Positions 1-9,557 of a stretch of DNA of 64,000 nt are shown here, piece by piece; position 1 is the stretch's first letter; each line of letters starts with the position of its first letter. This DNA comes from Absicoccus intestinalis (GTDB taxonomy: Bacteria; Bacillota_I; Bacilli_A; Erysipelotrichales; Erysipelotrichaceae), in contig NZ_JALBUS010000004.1 in the NCBI RefSeq assembly GCF_033971885.1, positions 1 through 64,000 of the forward strand. The letters are read 5' to 3'. The notes below the pieces were generated by a model. It did no database searches and was not told where the DNA came from. It was given only the letters and a program-made list of their open reading frames with translations. Both the position numbers and the translations under genes were made by a program.

Positions 1-39
<39 letters not shown>

Positions 40-147
40 TTTAGCTCTTCGATGTTCCTGACATCGTTTGTTTCTTTCTCGAAATTGACGTGTTTCTTGG
101 TTTCCTGTTCAGTTTTCAAAGATCGTCGCTCTCTCAAGCGCTTTTTA

Positions 148-176
148 ATTTAATCATATTTCTTACCTTTTGACAA
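148..176 (-). promoter_or_regulatory. Probable rRNA operon promoter
   Basis: On the minus strand TTGTCA (176-171) is followed after 17 bases by TTAAAT (153-148). It sits about 110 bases upstream of the 16S start, after the ppk terminator. The -10 box is weak, so a neighbouring hexamer may be the true one. Confidence 0.5.
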
Positions 177-206
177 GTATTTTTTTAAAAAAATTGTAAA
201 AAAAAA

Positions 207-226
207 GGTAGATAGGTTCATCTACC
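207..226 (-). terminator. Intrinsic terminator of ppx-ppk1
   Basis: GGTAGAT/ATCTACC form a 7-bp stem with a short loop, followed on the minus strand by a run of T. It overlaps the ppk1 stop codon and separates the polyphosphate genes from the rRNA promoter immediately downstream. Confidence 0.8.
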
Positions 227-2332
227 AAAAATTCGATCCAAGAATTTGAAAAGACCGGATTTTTTCTCATACTTTACCTTTTTATTAAGTGCCAATTCTT
301 CTGCTTTTTTCATGGCATAATTTTGCGAATCAAAGAGTGTTTCCGTACCTAATTTCGCATAGGTACCATCTTTCATTAAAACACGACCCTTTACATCATC
401 TTTGAATTGATCCTTAAAATAATCTAAGATATCCTGTTTTAATTTTGGTTCATCGATAGGACAAGCCACTTCGACTCGTTTTTCCGTATTTCGCGTCATG
501 AAATCCGCACTAGAAATATATACTTTTTGTTCATCACCAACACCAAATGCATAAATTCGTGCATGTTCTAGATAACGACCAACAATACTATGGACTTCGA
601 CTTTTTCTGTATAGTGTGGCAAACCTGGAACAATACAACAAATACCACGAACAACCATTTTGACTGGTACCCCAACTTGGGAAGCTTCACTAATCTTTTT
701 AATTAAATCAACATCCGTGATCGAATTCATCTTTAGTAATATCTGTGCTGGTTCATTATTTTCTGCTTTTGTGATTTCTTTATCCATCATTTCCAAAACA
801 TGAGACTTTAAACTAACTGGCGAAACCAACAATCGATTATACGTTCCTTTTGTATTGCCTAAAGCCATATTGTTAAAGAAATGCATGGCATCTTCACCAA
901 TGTCGGAACGCGCCGTAATAAACGAATAGTCAGTATATTGATGACTGGTTTTTTCATTATAGTTACCCGTACCAATCTGAGTAATATGCTGAATGCCATG
1001 CTTCGACTTTCGAGAAATCATACATACTTTCGAATGCACCTTATATTCATCAAAACCATATTGAACACGAGCACCAGCATTTTCGAGGATTTCAGCCGCT
1101 TCAATATTTCGTTTTTCATCAAATCGCGCACGCAATTCCATTAAAACGCTCACTTCTTTGCCATTTTCCAAAGCTTCCGTCAAATAATGAATAATACGGC
1201 TATTCTTCGCTAAACGATAAATCGTCATCTTTATAGAAATGACATCCGGATCATTGGCGGCTTCTTTTAATAAATCAAGGAAAATATCAATGTTTTGATA
1301 GGGATACAATAATAAAACATCGTGATTTAATACTTGTGGGATGATCTTGCGATCACGATCGACATAAATGCTTTCCTGCGCTTTAAATGGCGGATAAGAT
1401 AAATATCCCAAATGAACCTTTTCGGCATGCTCGGTCAACGCAAATAAGTAATCCATCTCTAAAGTAGATTTAGAAAGAAAAGCTTGCGCTTTTTCCAAAT
1501 GTAGTTTTTTACACAAGAATGCAATGGATTCTTCATCTGCATCTTTATATAGTTCCAAACGAATTGGCGATAAACGATCTCTTTTCTTTAAGATCTTTTT
1601 CATATAATGACGATAATCTTCATCTACATCAATTTCTTTTATGTTTAGATTGATATCGGCATTACGCGTAACACGTATGATCGTTTTATATAAGATTTCA
1701 TTCTTTGGGAAAATAGATTTGACCATGTAGTAGATCAATTGTTCCAATAAAGCATAATTTCCTGAACCATCTTCAAAATAAATGATTCGATCGATCACTG
1801 TAGGCACAGGAACGATTCCATAAACCGTTTGATCATTTTCTTTCATTCGCACAAAAATATATTGTTGCTTATTTAATAAATGTGGAAATGGATGTTGTAG
1901 ATCAATAATTTGTGGAGACAATACTGGTAAAACATGTTCTTCAAAATACTCATCCAGATATTTGGATTGTTTTTTTGTGAGATTTTTTTTGTGCACACGA
2001 AATAGATGGATATCTCGCATCGTATGCTCGATCTCTTTCGCTATCGCATCTTTTTTCTTATACAACGTATGTGTCCTTTGATAAATGGCATGCAATTGTT
2101 CCTTTGGCGTCCAACCACTTCGCCGATCGTGATGTTCACTGTCTACTAAAGACATATCGTATAAACTACCACAACGAACCATATAGAACTCATCTAAGTT
2201 ACTTCCAAAAATAGCTAAGAATTTCAATCGTTCCAATAATGGAACATCTGGATCAGCTGCCTCCTCTAAAACACGTTCATTGAATTTCAACCATGATAAT
2301 TCACGATCTTGTGTAAATGGATACTCACGCAT
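218..2332 (-). CDS. ppk1: Polyphosphate kinase 1
   Basis: Reversibly polymerises the gamma-phosphate of ATP into inorganic polyphosphate. The 704 residues match the usual length of PPK1. The N-terminal domain opens with RELSWLKFNERVLEEA, a family hallmark. The phospho-acceptor histidine lies in the VHSK motif near residue 433 and the second conserved histidine in EHARIYAFG near residue 589; SADFMTRN of the C-terminal domain is also present. The start overlaps the end of ppx by 8 bases, so the two are probably co-transcribed. A kinase paired with an exopolyphosphatase suggests controlled storage and release of polyphosphate. Confidence 0.96.
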   Translation of the reverse strand: MREYPFTQDRELSWLKFNERVLEEAADPDVPLLERLKFLAIFGSNLDEFYMVRCGSLYDMSLVDSEHHDRRSGWTPKEQLHAIYQRTHTLYKKKDAIAKEIEHTMRDIHLFRVHKKNLTKKQSKYLDEYFEEHVLPVLSPQIIDLQHPFPHLLNKQQYIFVRMKENDQTVYGIVPVPTVIDRIIYFEDGSGNYALLEQLIYYMVKSIFPKNEILYKTIIRVTRNADINLNIKEIDVDEDYRHYMKKILKKRDRLSPIRLELYKDADEESIAFLCKKLHLEKAQAFLSKSTLEMDYLFALTEHAEKVHLGYLSYPPFKAQESIYVDRDRKIIPQVLNHDVLLLYPYQNIDIFLDLLKEAANDPDVISIKMTIYRLAKNSRIIHYLTEALENGKEVSVLMELRARFDEKRNIEAAEILENAGARVQYGFDEYKVHSKVCMISRKSKHGIQHITQIGTGNYNEKTSHQYTDYSFITARSDIGEDAMHFFNNMALGNTKGTYNRLLVSPVSLKSHVLEMMDKEITKAENNEPAQILLKMNSITDVDLIKKISEASQVGVPVKMVVRGICCIVPGLPHYTEKVEVHSIVGRYLEHARIYAFGVGDEQKVYISSADFMTRNTEKRVEVACPIDEPKLKQDILDYFKDQFKDDVKGRVLMKDGTYAKLGTETLFDSQNYAMKKAEELALNKKVKYEKKSGLFKFLDRIFGR

Positions 2333-3233
2333 GCTTCAACACCTTATCTATCATATAACCCTCCCGTACACCATTCGTGGAGACTTGAATATTTTTAGCA
2401 CGACTGTACTGGGCCACACTTTGAATCAGCAATAACCCCGGGAACATGGTATGCACCCGGTCCGCCTTTACTTTCAAGAATAAGCGAATGGTCTCTTTTT
2501 CATCTTTTGATAATAATTTGATCAGTTGTGATAAATCTTCAGGTTTGATCACAAAACGATTCGCATCAACCATTTTTAAATGAACCATCAATTCACGAAT
2601 CGCACGCATGCTACCACCTGTCACCACTAAATTCTCGACTCGAAACATACCCTTACTAGGCTCGGCGCTTTTTAGTTCCTGTTTCACCCGATCTTGGATG
2701 GCTGTGATTTCATTCTTTGTCGGAATGATATGATCGACATATTCATTAAAAAGATTTAACGAACCAACTGGAAGAGAACATACAAAACCAATTCGTTTTT
2801 GGTCATATAATACAATTTCACTACTTCCTCCACCGGTATCCATATACATACCATCTGCGTAATGAATCCCTAATAAAGCACCATCAAACGAAATCAAACC
2901 TTCTTGGGCGCCGGATAAGATCTCAATTTGTATATGACAATGCGTAGCTACTTGATCGAGTACTTCCTCTGTATTTTTGATATTTCTTAGAGAAGCTGTC
3001 GCAAAGGCTTCAATCACATCGATATTCAATAGTTGTGCTGTTCGTCTAAAATCCAACAAACATTCAATCAATGCATCGATTCCTTCTTGTAACATTACTT
3101 TCTTTTTTACATACGAAGCCAAACCAACTGCTGACTTTTTCGATACCAATAAAGAAAAATTTTCATTCTTCACCTGGTAAAGATTCATTCGCACGGTATT
3201 GGACCCAATATCGATAATCACATATGTTCTCAT
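2325..3233 (-). CDS. ppx: Exopolyphosphatase, Ppx/GppA family
   Basis: Removes terminal phosphates from polyphosphate, or converts pppGpp to ppGpp; the two activities cannot be separated from sequence. The 302-residue protein has the ASKHA fold signatures: IDIGSNTVRMNLY at the N-terminus and DTGGGSSEIV in the middle. It is the short single-core form without the C-terminal HD region of E. coli Ppx. The ATG at 3233 fits the family start; an ATG 24 bases upstream adds residues unlike the family. A GGGGAGG lies 15 bases before the chosen ATG, which is far for a ribosome site, while TATAAT lies only 7 bases before it, so the mRNA may be leaderless. Confidence 0.9.
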   Translation of the reverse strand: MRTYVIIDIGSNTVRMNLYQVKNENFSLLVSKKSAVGLASYVKKKVMLQEGIDALIECLLDFRRTAQLLNIDVIEAFATASLRNIKNTEEVLDQVATHCHIQIEILSGAQEGLISFDGALLGIHYADGMYMDTGGGSSEIVLYDQKRIGFVCSLPVGSLNLFNEYVDHIIPTKNEITAIQDRVKQELKSAEPSKGMFRVENLVVTGGSMRAIRELMVHLKMVDANRFVIKPEDLSQLIKLLSKDEKETIRLFLKVKADRVHTMFPGLLLIQSVAQYSRAKNIQVSTNGVREGYMIDKVLKHA

Positions 3234-3240
3234 AGTATAT

Positions 3241-3246
3241 ATTATA
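3241..3246 (-). promoter_or_regulatory. Candidate -10 box of ppx (leaderless)
   Basis: TATAAT on the minus strand ends 7 bases before the ppx ATG, which puts the expected transcription start at or next to the start codon. An ACGACA lies 18 bases further upstream as a poor -35. The GGGGAGG lying within the spacer is the competing explanation. Confidence 0.4.
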
Positions 3247-3284
3247 AACCTCCCCATTTTCCTCTGTCGTAAAGTTTGCGTAAA

Positions 3285-3310
3285 AAGCGACCCCCTATAA
3301 GAGATCGCTT
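3285..3310 (-). terminator. Intrinsic terminator after the glycyl-radical activase
   Basis: AAGCGA/TCGCTT form the base of a hairpin on the minus strand, followed by TTTTTA. It lies about 20 bases after the stop codon of the activating enzyme gene. Confidence 0.6.
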
Positions 3311-3328
3311 ACTCTTGATTCTATTATA

Positions 3329-4264
3329 CTACTCGATGACCAAATGTTTGATACCGGATTTTCGCGCAATGTCATAAAAATGCTCCATTTGACGCGAAGA
3401 ATATAATTTTGGATTATCTTCAAAACAATATTCCATATCCAAATACGCATACTTAGACTGTGCCATGGGATTATAATTTAAGATCTCATAATGGACTTCA
3501 GGATCACACGATACCAGAAATTCACTGATTTTTTGAATATTTTCATCCGTTGCTGTCATTTGCGGAATCAGTGGTGTTCGTACGATCACATGGGCATGAT
3601 GCGTCAACACATAGCGAATGTTTTCAAGAATCATTCGATTGGAAACACCCGTATAGCTTTGATGCTGCTCATCATCCCAACATTTACAATCACAATAAAC
3701 TTGATCGATATAAGGTAAAGCTTGTTGAATATGATCTAATGATGTAAATAAAGTGGTTTCGATGGCTGTGTGAATACCTTCTTTTTTGGCCGCCTGCAAT
3801 AAAGCTAACAGAAAATCGAATTGATAGAATGGTTCTCCACCACTGATGGTCAATCCACCACCATATTTGAAAAAAGCCTTATCTTTGCGAACTTCTTTCA
3901 TGGCTTGTTCCACGGTATAGGCTTTGGCATCAAACCGCATTGCCGTGGTCGGACAGGCATCGACAATGGCTTGCCAATCTTCGGGCTGGTTCCGATCCAC
4001 ACAAATTCGATTTCCAAAGTAGGTTACGCCTTGATGTTTAGATGCATGCACACAACTTAAACAATGAATACAATGATTGGACATATATAGAATTTGTGGT
4101 TTTGGTGATAATCCTTCAGGATTTTGACACCAAGCACAATGTAACGGACAACCTTTTAAAAAAACCGTTGTTCGAATGCCTTGTCCATCATGTGTCGCAA
4201 ATCGTTTAAAATCAAAAATATAGCCTTTAGATGTTGTCATAGGTTGTTCTTGCAATGATTTCAT
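3329..4264 (-). CDS. Glycyl-radical enzyme activating enzyme (radical SAM)
   Basis: Generates the glycyl radical on its partner using S-adenosylmethionine and a [4Fe-4S] cluster. The CxxxCxxC triad is C39, C43, C46 in GCPLHCAWC, and TISGGEP is the SAM-binding GGE motif. Between them is a ferredoxin-like insert with C65, C68, C71, C88 and C104. Activases of glycyl-radical dehydratases usually carry cysteines for two extra clusters; here there are enough for about one. The gene overlaps the 3' end of the glycyl-radical enzyme by 38 bases and has GGAG nine bases before its ATG, so the two form one translationally linked unit. Confidence 0.93.
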   Translation of the reverse strand: MKSLQEQPMTTSKGYIFDFKRFATHDGQGIRTTVFLKGCPLHCAWCQNPEGLSPKPQILYMSNHCIHCLSCVHASKHQGVTYFGNRICVDRNQPEDWQAIVDACPTTAMRFDAKAYTVEQAMKEVRKDKAFFKYGGGLTISGGEPFYQFDFLLALLQAAKKEGIHTAIETTLFTSLDHIQQALPYIDQVYCDCKCWDDEQHQSYTGVSNRMILENIRYVLTHHAHVIVRTPLIPQMTATDENIQKISEFLVSCDPEVHYEILNYNPMAQSKYAYLDMEYCFEDNPKLYSSRQMEHFYDIARKSGIKHLVIE

Positions 4265-6572
4265 TTTGCAGATCTCCAGCTAGTTCGGTAAAGTAGGCCG
4301 TATATCCAGCCACTCGAACCGTCAAAGAACGATATTGTTCTGGATGCTTTTGCGCATCCAATAAATTTTGTCGACTCACGACATTAAATTGAATATGTGG
4401 AATTTCTAGATCTACAAAAGTTCGCAAAAAGTGACAAAATTTGGTGATACCGGTTTCGGTCTTAAAGAAATCAGGTAAAAATTTCATATTTAATAAACCA
4501 CCATTGGTCGTACAAGCATTATCCATTTTTGATACGGATTTTAAGACCGCGGTTGGTCCTTGTAGATCTCTTCCATATACAGGTGATAATCCACCATCTG
4601 CTAATGGATCTTGCGCTAAACGACCATCCGCACTAGCCCCCACATTCTTGCCCATAGGCACATGGGCACTGACCGTATACATACCTGTATGATAAGGACC
4701 ATGACGATAATTTCTATGTTTGCCCAATTCTTTACGGAAAAAGCGAGCCCATTTTGCGCCCAATTCATCCACCCATTCTACATCATTGCCATACTTTGGT
4801 ACCCGATGCAATAATGTTTGACGCATGATTTCATCTCCATCAAAATTAGTTCGTAATGCATGTTCCAAATCTTGTGGCGCAATGCGTTTTTCATCATAAA
4901 CCATCTGTTTGATAGCGGCCAAAGAATCTGCTAAGTTGGCGACTTGGATCATCTGGATACCCGATAAATTATAGTGGGCCCCACCAGCTGTCACATCCAT
5001 TCCCTTTTCCATACAATCATCGATCACTGCGGATAAGAAAGGGGTTGGTAAGACATCGATATGTGCTTTTTCAACAGCTTCACAACAAACCAACATCTTA
5101 TCCATAAAATACAAGATCATCTTTTTATAGGCAGCTTCTAGGTCTTCAAATGTTTTATACGTTGACAACGAACCAAAATCCGGGCCTAACTGTTTTCCTG
5201 TTAATAAACAGACACCATGATTTAATGTCAATTCCAATACTTTATTCAAATTAAACATGGCTGCATCGCTCCAACCTAAATTATTTCCTTGGGTCGTCAG
5301 TTCTACACAACCAACAATGGCATAGTTCATCGCATCTTTATGAGAAATACCTAACTGTTCCAGCGAGTGTATGATGGCCTTGTCATTAAAGAACTGTGGC
5401 ATGCCACTACCCTTTGATACACAGCGAACGGCATGTCTTAATAAAGCATCGTTGGTATGTTCATGCAAACGAACAGATAAATTCGGCTGTGGCAAACCAA
5501 TATCTTCTTGAGCATCCAAAAATAAATGGGATAATTCATTGCAATGATCATTGCCCTGTGTATCTTGTCCACCGATAGCCACATTAAAACCGATCGGGAA
5601 TCCCGCAAAATATTTTGCACTATTTTTATTGCGCAAATAGACAATTTCATTAAATTTTAACCATAAGCATTCAATTAATTCCAATGCATCTTCTTTTGTC
5701 AAAGTCAGATCATCGATATCTTTCTGATAGTATGGATACAAGATCTGATCCAAACGTCCTGGCGAAAAACTCGAAGCATTCGATTCCATATGCAAGATGA
5801 CCATTAAAAACCAAAGCGACTGCAATGCTTCATGGAAGGTGTTGGCTGGTTTTGTCTGTAAATGATGACAAATGCGAGCTACTTGCATCAGATCCTGTGC
5901 ATGATCTGGGCTTGTTTTCGCTGTTTCTTTCAATAAATCCTCATATCGTTTCATGAAGATTTGTACACCTTGCATCACTAAGCGGACACATTCATAAAAC
6001 TCTTTTTGTTCGGGTGTGCAATTTTCAAGCTTACGATTGGCTTGATCGATATATCCTTGTGGTCCTGTTTCTAACCATTCTTTCACATTGGGGCAAATAT
6101 GACCTTGTGCATGATCCGTTTGATTGATTTTCACTACCGTTGAAATGGCTGAAATTTCATCTCCTGCTCGATCATGGACGATATCTTCTAAACTTTTTCC
6201 TTTCCAATACGGGACAATTTGTTCACGGAACGTCCGGATATCTTCTTGTCGAACCAAAAATTTATCTTGTGGACGTGTGGGGATGGTCTCAAATTCACGA
6301 TCCACCCATGAAATACCACTTTCAGGAAACACAACACCATAACGAACGCCTTTCGTTCGATTGCCCACGATCAATTCATCGGGTTCTATCCCAATTTCAA
6401 TTTGGGTCAATGCATTATATAAAGCCTTTGCTCGTTTGACTTGTTTTGAATCTTGTTCATTTTCTTGATAGGTCTTGGTTATGATCAAAGCTTGTTCAAT
6501 ACTTACATAACGTGGTTGCGATAACATCTTCGTTTTTAAATTTTGAATACGTTGTATTTGTTCTGCTCTCAT
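4227..6572 (-). CDS. Glycyl-radical enzyme, dehydratase/PflD-like subfamily, substrate unknown
   Basis: Oxygen-sensitive radical enzyme of 781 residues. The active-site loop reads YAIVGCVELTTQG near residue 421: a single catalytic Cys followed two residues later by Glu, as in glycerol, propanediol, choline and hydroxyproline enzymes, and not the CC pair of true pyruvate formate-lyase. The C-terminal radical motif is RVAGYTAYF, with the radical Gly near residue 755. Characterised dehydratases usually have GCVEP; GCVEL resembles the uncharacterised E. coli PflD/YbiW type. No microcompartment, kinase or dehydrogenase genes adjoin it, so the substrate cannot be inferred. A GAGG lies seven bases before the ATG. 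Confidence 0.92.
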   Translation of the reverse strand: MRAEQIQRIQNLKTKMLSQPRYVSIEQALIITKTYQENEQDSKQVKRAKALYNALTQIEIGIEPDELIVGNRTKGVRYGVVFPESGISWVDREFETIPTRPQDKFLVRQEDIRTFREQIVPYWKGKSLEDIVHDRAGDEISAISTVVKINQTDHAQGHICPNVKEWLETGPQGYIDQANRKLENCTPEQKEFYECVRLVMQGVQIFMKRYEDLLKETAKTSPDHAQDLMQVARICHHLQTKPANTFHEALQSLWFLMVILHMESNASSFSPGRLDQILYPYYQKDIDDLTLTKEDALELIECLWLKFNEIVYLRNKNSAKYFAGFPIGFNVAIGGQDTQGNDHCNELSHLFLDAQEDIGLPQPNLSVRLHEHTNDALLRHAVRCVSKGSGMPQFFNDKAIIHSLEQLGISHKDAMNYAIVGCVELTTQGNNLGWSDAAMFNLNKVLELTLNHGVCLLTGKQLGPDFGSLSTYKTFEDLEAAYKKMILYFMDKMLVCCEAVEKAHIDVLPTPFLSAVIDDCMEKGMDVTAGGAHYNLSGIQMIQVANLADSLAAIKQMVYDEKRIAPQDLEHALRTNFDGDEIMRQTLLHRVPKYGNDVEWVDELGAKWARFFRKELGKHRNYRHGPYHTGMYTVSAHVPMGKNVGASADGRLAQDPLADGGLSPVYGRDLQGPTAVLKSVSKMDNACTTNGGLLNMKFLPDFFKTETGITKFCHFLRTFVDLEIPHIQFNVVSRQNLLDAQKHPEQYRSLTVRVAGYTAYFTELAGDLQNEIIARTTYDNI

Positions 6573-6637
6573 ATTTCTACCTCTTCGTGCTTATTATATA
6601 ATACATTGGCTATTTTTCAATAATTTATTATTGTTAT

Positions 6638-7483
6638 TTATTTATTTTTATTTTTTATTATTGTTTCTTCCATGTGTATTGGTACACTATACGCAGAATT
6701 TGGCCCTAAAATTTTATATGCATAAGATTTGATCTTTTTAGAAGCATTCGATGGGGCATACGAATAGCGGAACGCTTTCATCATATCCATATCGTTTCCA
6801 CCATCTCCATACACGGCCACATCATCATCAACCAGCCCTAAATACTGTGTCAATTGATGGATGGCCATGCCTTTATTGACTCCTTTGGCTGTGATTTCAA
6901 AAAAATCAGGTCGAAAGGGGGCATTTTCAATTTGATGGCCATGCCGTGAAAGAAAATCATATACCTCTGCTTTTCGTTGGGGATCATCCACTTCTCCATT
7001 GATCTTATAGATGGGTTGAGAAGCAATAGCTTCTGGCGTTTGATCATATCGATAATCCGATAACCAATTTTCCATAGTTTCTACATTCATAGATCCACCA
7101 AAAAAGTTTCGTTCATGATAACGCGCAAAAATAGCGGAATAAGATGCCAACGTGTATTTGACTAATTTGCCATTATAATCAAAGGAAAGATCTGGAAATG
7201 TTTTTGCGAATTCAAATACAAAGGAAGATTCAATGGGTCGTTCAAAAATGATATGTCGATTCCAATTAAAAACCATGGCTCCATTCATACATATGGTATA
7301 GATATGTCGATCACCAAAATCTAAGCTTTTCTTATGGAGCGGATGCATGTCTCTACCTGTCGCTATCGCAAAATCACGTTGATTTTCTAAGACAAAATCA
7401 ATACTATGCAGGATCCTGTGATCGAGTTGATGATTTTCATTTAATAAGGTTCCATCTAAATCACTCACAAACAGTTGAATCAT
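6638..7483 (-). CDS. Cof-type HAD hydrolase
   Basis: Probable sugar-phosphate or cofactor phosphatase of the HAD-IIB (Cof) subfamily, 281 residues. The N-terminal SDLDGTL carries the nucleophile Asp and the acid/base Asp; GDGGNDMDMM near the C-terminus is motif IV for magnesium. All catalytic residues are intact, unlike the HAD protein at 31034. The start codon overlaps the end of the upstream methyltransferase gene by 4 bases, with GGAA before it. The substrate cannot be told from sequence. Confidence 0.88.
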   Translation of the reverse strand: MIQLFVSDLDGTLLNENHQLDHRILHSIDFVLENQRDFAIATGRDMHPLHKKSLDFGDRHIYTICMNGAMVFNWNRHIIFERPIESSFVFEFAKTFPDLSFDYNGKLVKYTLASYSAIFARYHERNFFGGSMNVETMENWLSDYRYDQTPEAIASQPIYKINGEVDDPQRKAEVYDFLSRHGHQIENAPFRPDFFEITAKGVNKGMAIHQLTQYLGLVDDDVAVYGDGGNDMDMMKAFRYSYAPSNASKKIKSYAYKILGPNSAYSVPIHMEETIIKNKNK

Positions 7484-8754
7484 TTCGTTTTCCTTTCCAA
7501 ATAAACAACGGTTTCTACCAATGGTGTTTGTGAAAACATATCCAATGGCTGCACGTTTTGAATGGTATATTGTTTGGTCAAGATAGCCAGATCTTTTGCC
7601 AGCGTACTTGGATTACACGAAACATAGAGGATGGTGGGAATATATTTCTGTAAGATCGTTGATGTCATGTCTTCTAATCCTTTACGTGGTGGATCAACGA
7701 TCAAACAATCGATAGGCTCATTGGTTGTCATCAATTTTTCATTGGCATCCCCACAAATAAACGATACATGGGTACAATGATTCCATTGTGCATTGATCTT
7801 TGCATTTTCAATCGCATCTTGATTGTATTCAATTCCATATATAGTCTTTGCTTTATTTGCTACAAACAAACTCATGGCACCAATTCCACAAAAGGCTTCC
7901 ATGAGGGTATGGCAGTTGGGGGTCCATTCTTGTACGAGCTGATACAAACGTAAAGCTTGTTTGGTATTTAATTGGAAGAAGGATCGTGGCAATAATTGAC
8001 AATGAATAGGGCCTAGTGTGATTTCCATTCTCTCTTTTCCAGATAGATGGATCATGGTATCACCAAAAATATCGATACGATCATCCGTCTTGATCGATTG
8101 CCAAATAGATACGACCGAATCGATCATTGATAATGCCGCAATACACGTTTCAGGTAATGTTACATTTTTGGTCACAAGGATCATTTGCACCTTTTGATCA
8201 AACGATTTGAGAACCAAACTCAACAAATTTTCCAAATGAAATTGATCAAAGATTTCCAAAGCCTTTTTTCGGACCAACTCAATTTCTTTTTCATGAACAA
8301 CACATCGATCGATCGCAACAAAATCATGCGTATGGGCGGCATACATACCAGATTGCCAATGACCATGGACCTTTTGGAGCGGTAACTTACACATATTACG
8401 ATAGCCCAGTGGATCAGGGTTTTTTATGATGGGTAAGATGGGACCTTGATAGTTCGCATATTTACGCAATGCTTCTTTGACCATCTGACTTTTCATTTTA
8501 CATTGTTCCTTATATTGGGCATGCATCAAGGCACAGCCACCACAAGTTTGCCATTTCGCACATAAAGGATAACGACGACGCGAAGATGGAACGATCAACC
8601 GATCCATTTCACCCATACAATATTTTCTTGTTTCTTTCACAATATGATATTCAATTTCTTCTTGGGGCAATGCATACGGAATGAAGACTGGTTTTCGATG
8701 ATAATAAGCAATACCTTCCCCATTAATTCCCCATTTTTTTATCGTTGTTTTCAT
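7480..8754 (-). CDS. rlmD: 23S rRNA (uracil-5-)-methyltransferase, RumA/RlmD family
   Basis: Makes 5-methyluridine in 23S rRNA using SAM. The 424-residue protein has a [4Fe-4S] cysteine set in PLCAKWQTCGGC, a SAM-binding methyltransferase core (FCGIGAMSLF) and the catalytic cysteine in VSCNPSTLAKDL. The ATG at 8754 overlaps the stop of rlmA as ATGA and follows GGAG by six bases; a TTG twelve bases upstream was rejected. Firmicutes may have one such enzyme modifying two uridines, or two paralogues, so the exact site (U747 or U1939) is not decided. Confidence 0.9.
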   Translation of the reverse strand: MKTTIKKWGINGEGIAYYHRKPVFIPYALPQEEIEYHIVKETRKYCMGEMDRLIVPSSRRRYPLCAKWQTCGGCALMHAQYKEQCKMKSQMVKEALRKYANYQGPILPIIKNPDPLGYRNMCKLPLQKVHGHWQSGMYAAHTHDFVAIDRCVVHEKEIELVRKKALEIFDQFHLENLLSLVLKSFDQKVQMILVTKNVTLPETCIAALSMIDSVVSIWQSIKTDDRIDIFGDTMIHLSGKERMEITLGPIHCQLLPRSFFQLNTKQALRLYQLVQEWTPNCHTLMEAFCGIGAMSLFVANKAKTIYGIEYNQDAIENAKINAQWNHCTHVSFICGDANEKLMTTNEPIDCLIVDPPRKGLEDMTSTILQKYIPTILYVSCNPSTLAKDLAILTKQYTIQNVQPLDMFSQTPLVETVVYLERKTK

Positions 8755-9521
8755 ACTCTTCTCCAAATATCAATCACAAATTCAAAGGTGATTTCTTTTC
8801 CTGCACAAGCTTTCACACGTTCCAAACCTTCTTTGGGACTTTTATATCGATAGGGTGTCATTTCTAATAGATGCCATACATCATCCACCCATTGTTTTGA
8901 TGTGATGATTTTTTGTTCTTCATGCAAAAAGCCTTGGCGTTCTGATTCTGGCATTGGATTTTCATTCACGTGTTCATAGAGCATTTTCTTCAATTCCCAA
9001 CAATGATGAGGTCCAGGTCCGACCGTGATCCAGATTCCTTGAGGCTTTAAAATTCGTTGTATTTCTGCACTGGCATAAGGAACAAAAATGGAAAGAACAC
9101 CATCGCAACAATTGGATTCAAAAGGCATAGAAAAGATACTTGCCACAATATAGTGACCCAATTTATCTTTTTTAGCTGCATATTGAATGGCATCTTTGCT
9201 CAAATCAATTCCCCATACTTGACTCACCGATGAAAAAGCTGAAGTATAATATCCTTGTCCACAACCTGTATCTACGATGGTTTCAAGATGATAGGACTGA
9301 ATGATCTTTACGAGTTGATCCTTTAAGAACGCATAGTGACCCTGTTCCAAAAACGCGGTACGTGCCTTGACCATTTCTTTATTATCACCTTGATGTTTTT
9401 TTTGTTTCAAAGAAAGATTCACATATCCTTGTTTGGCAATATCAAAACTATGATGATGGCTACATTCCCATGTGTGTTCTTTTCTTTCTAAGGGCATATA
9501 ACAAATTGGACAAACTAACAT
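8751..9521 (-). CDS. rlmA: 23S rRNA (guanine-N1)-methyltransferase, RlmA family
   Basis: SAM-dependent methylation of a guanine in hairpin 35 of 23S rRNA. The N-terminus has a zinc-ribbon pattern CPIC followed by C and H residues within 25 residues (CSHHHSF), typical of RlmA. A class I methyltransferase motif VDTGCGQGYY follows. The start at 9521 gives a 256-residue protein close to family length and has AAAAGGAG just upstream; the frame remains open for another 79 codons upstream, but these overlap thiI and do not match the family. Stop and next start overlap as ATGA. Confidence 0.9.
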   Translation of the reverse strand: MLVCPICYMPLERKEHTWECSHHHSFDIAKQGYVNLSLKQKKHQGDNKEMVKARTAFLEQGHYAFLKDQLVKIIQSYHLETIVDTGCGQGYYTSAFSSVSQVWGIDLSKDAIQYAAKKDKLGHYIVASIFSMPFESNCCDGVLSIFVPYASAEIQRILKPQGIWITVGPGPHHCWELKKMLYEHVNENPMPESERQGFLHEEQKIITSKQWVDDVWHLLEMTPYRYKSPKEGLERVKACAGKEITFEFVIDIWRRV

Positions 9522-9540
9522 AGATTCTCCTTTTAAAAAA

Positions 9541-9557
9541 AGGTGGAACATCCACCT
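9541..9557 (-). terminator. Intrinsic terminator at the end of thiI
   Basis: AGGTGGA/TCCACCT with a 3-base loop is followed by TTTTTTT on the minus strand. It overlaps the thiI stop codon and lies just before the rlmA ribosome site, so it probably attenuates read-through into rlmA. Confidence 0.7.
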
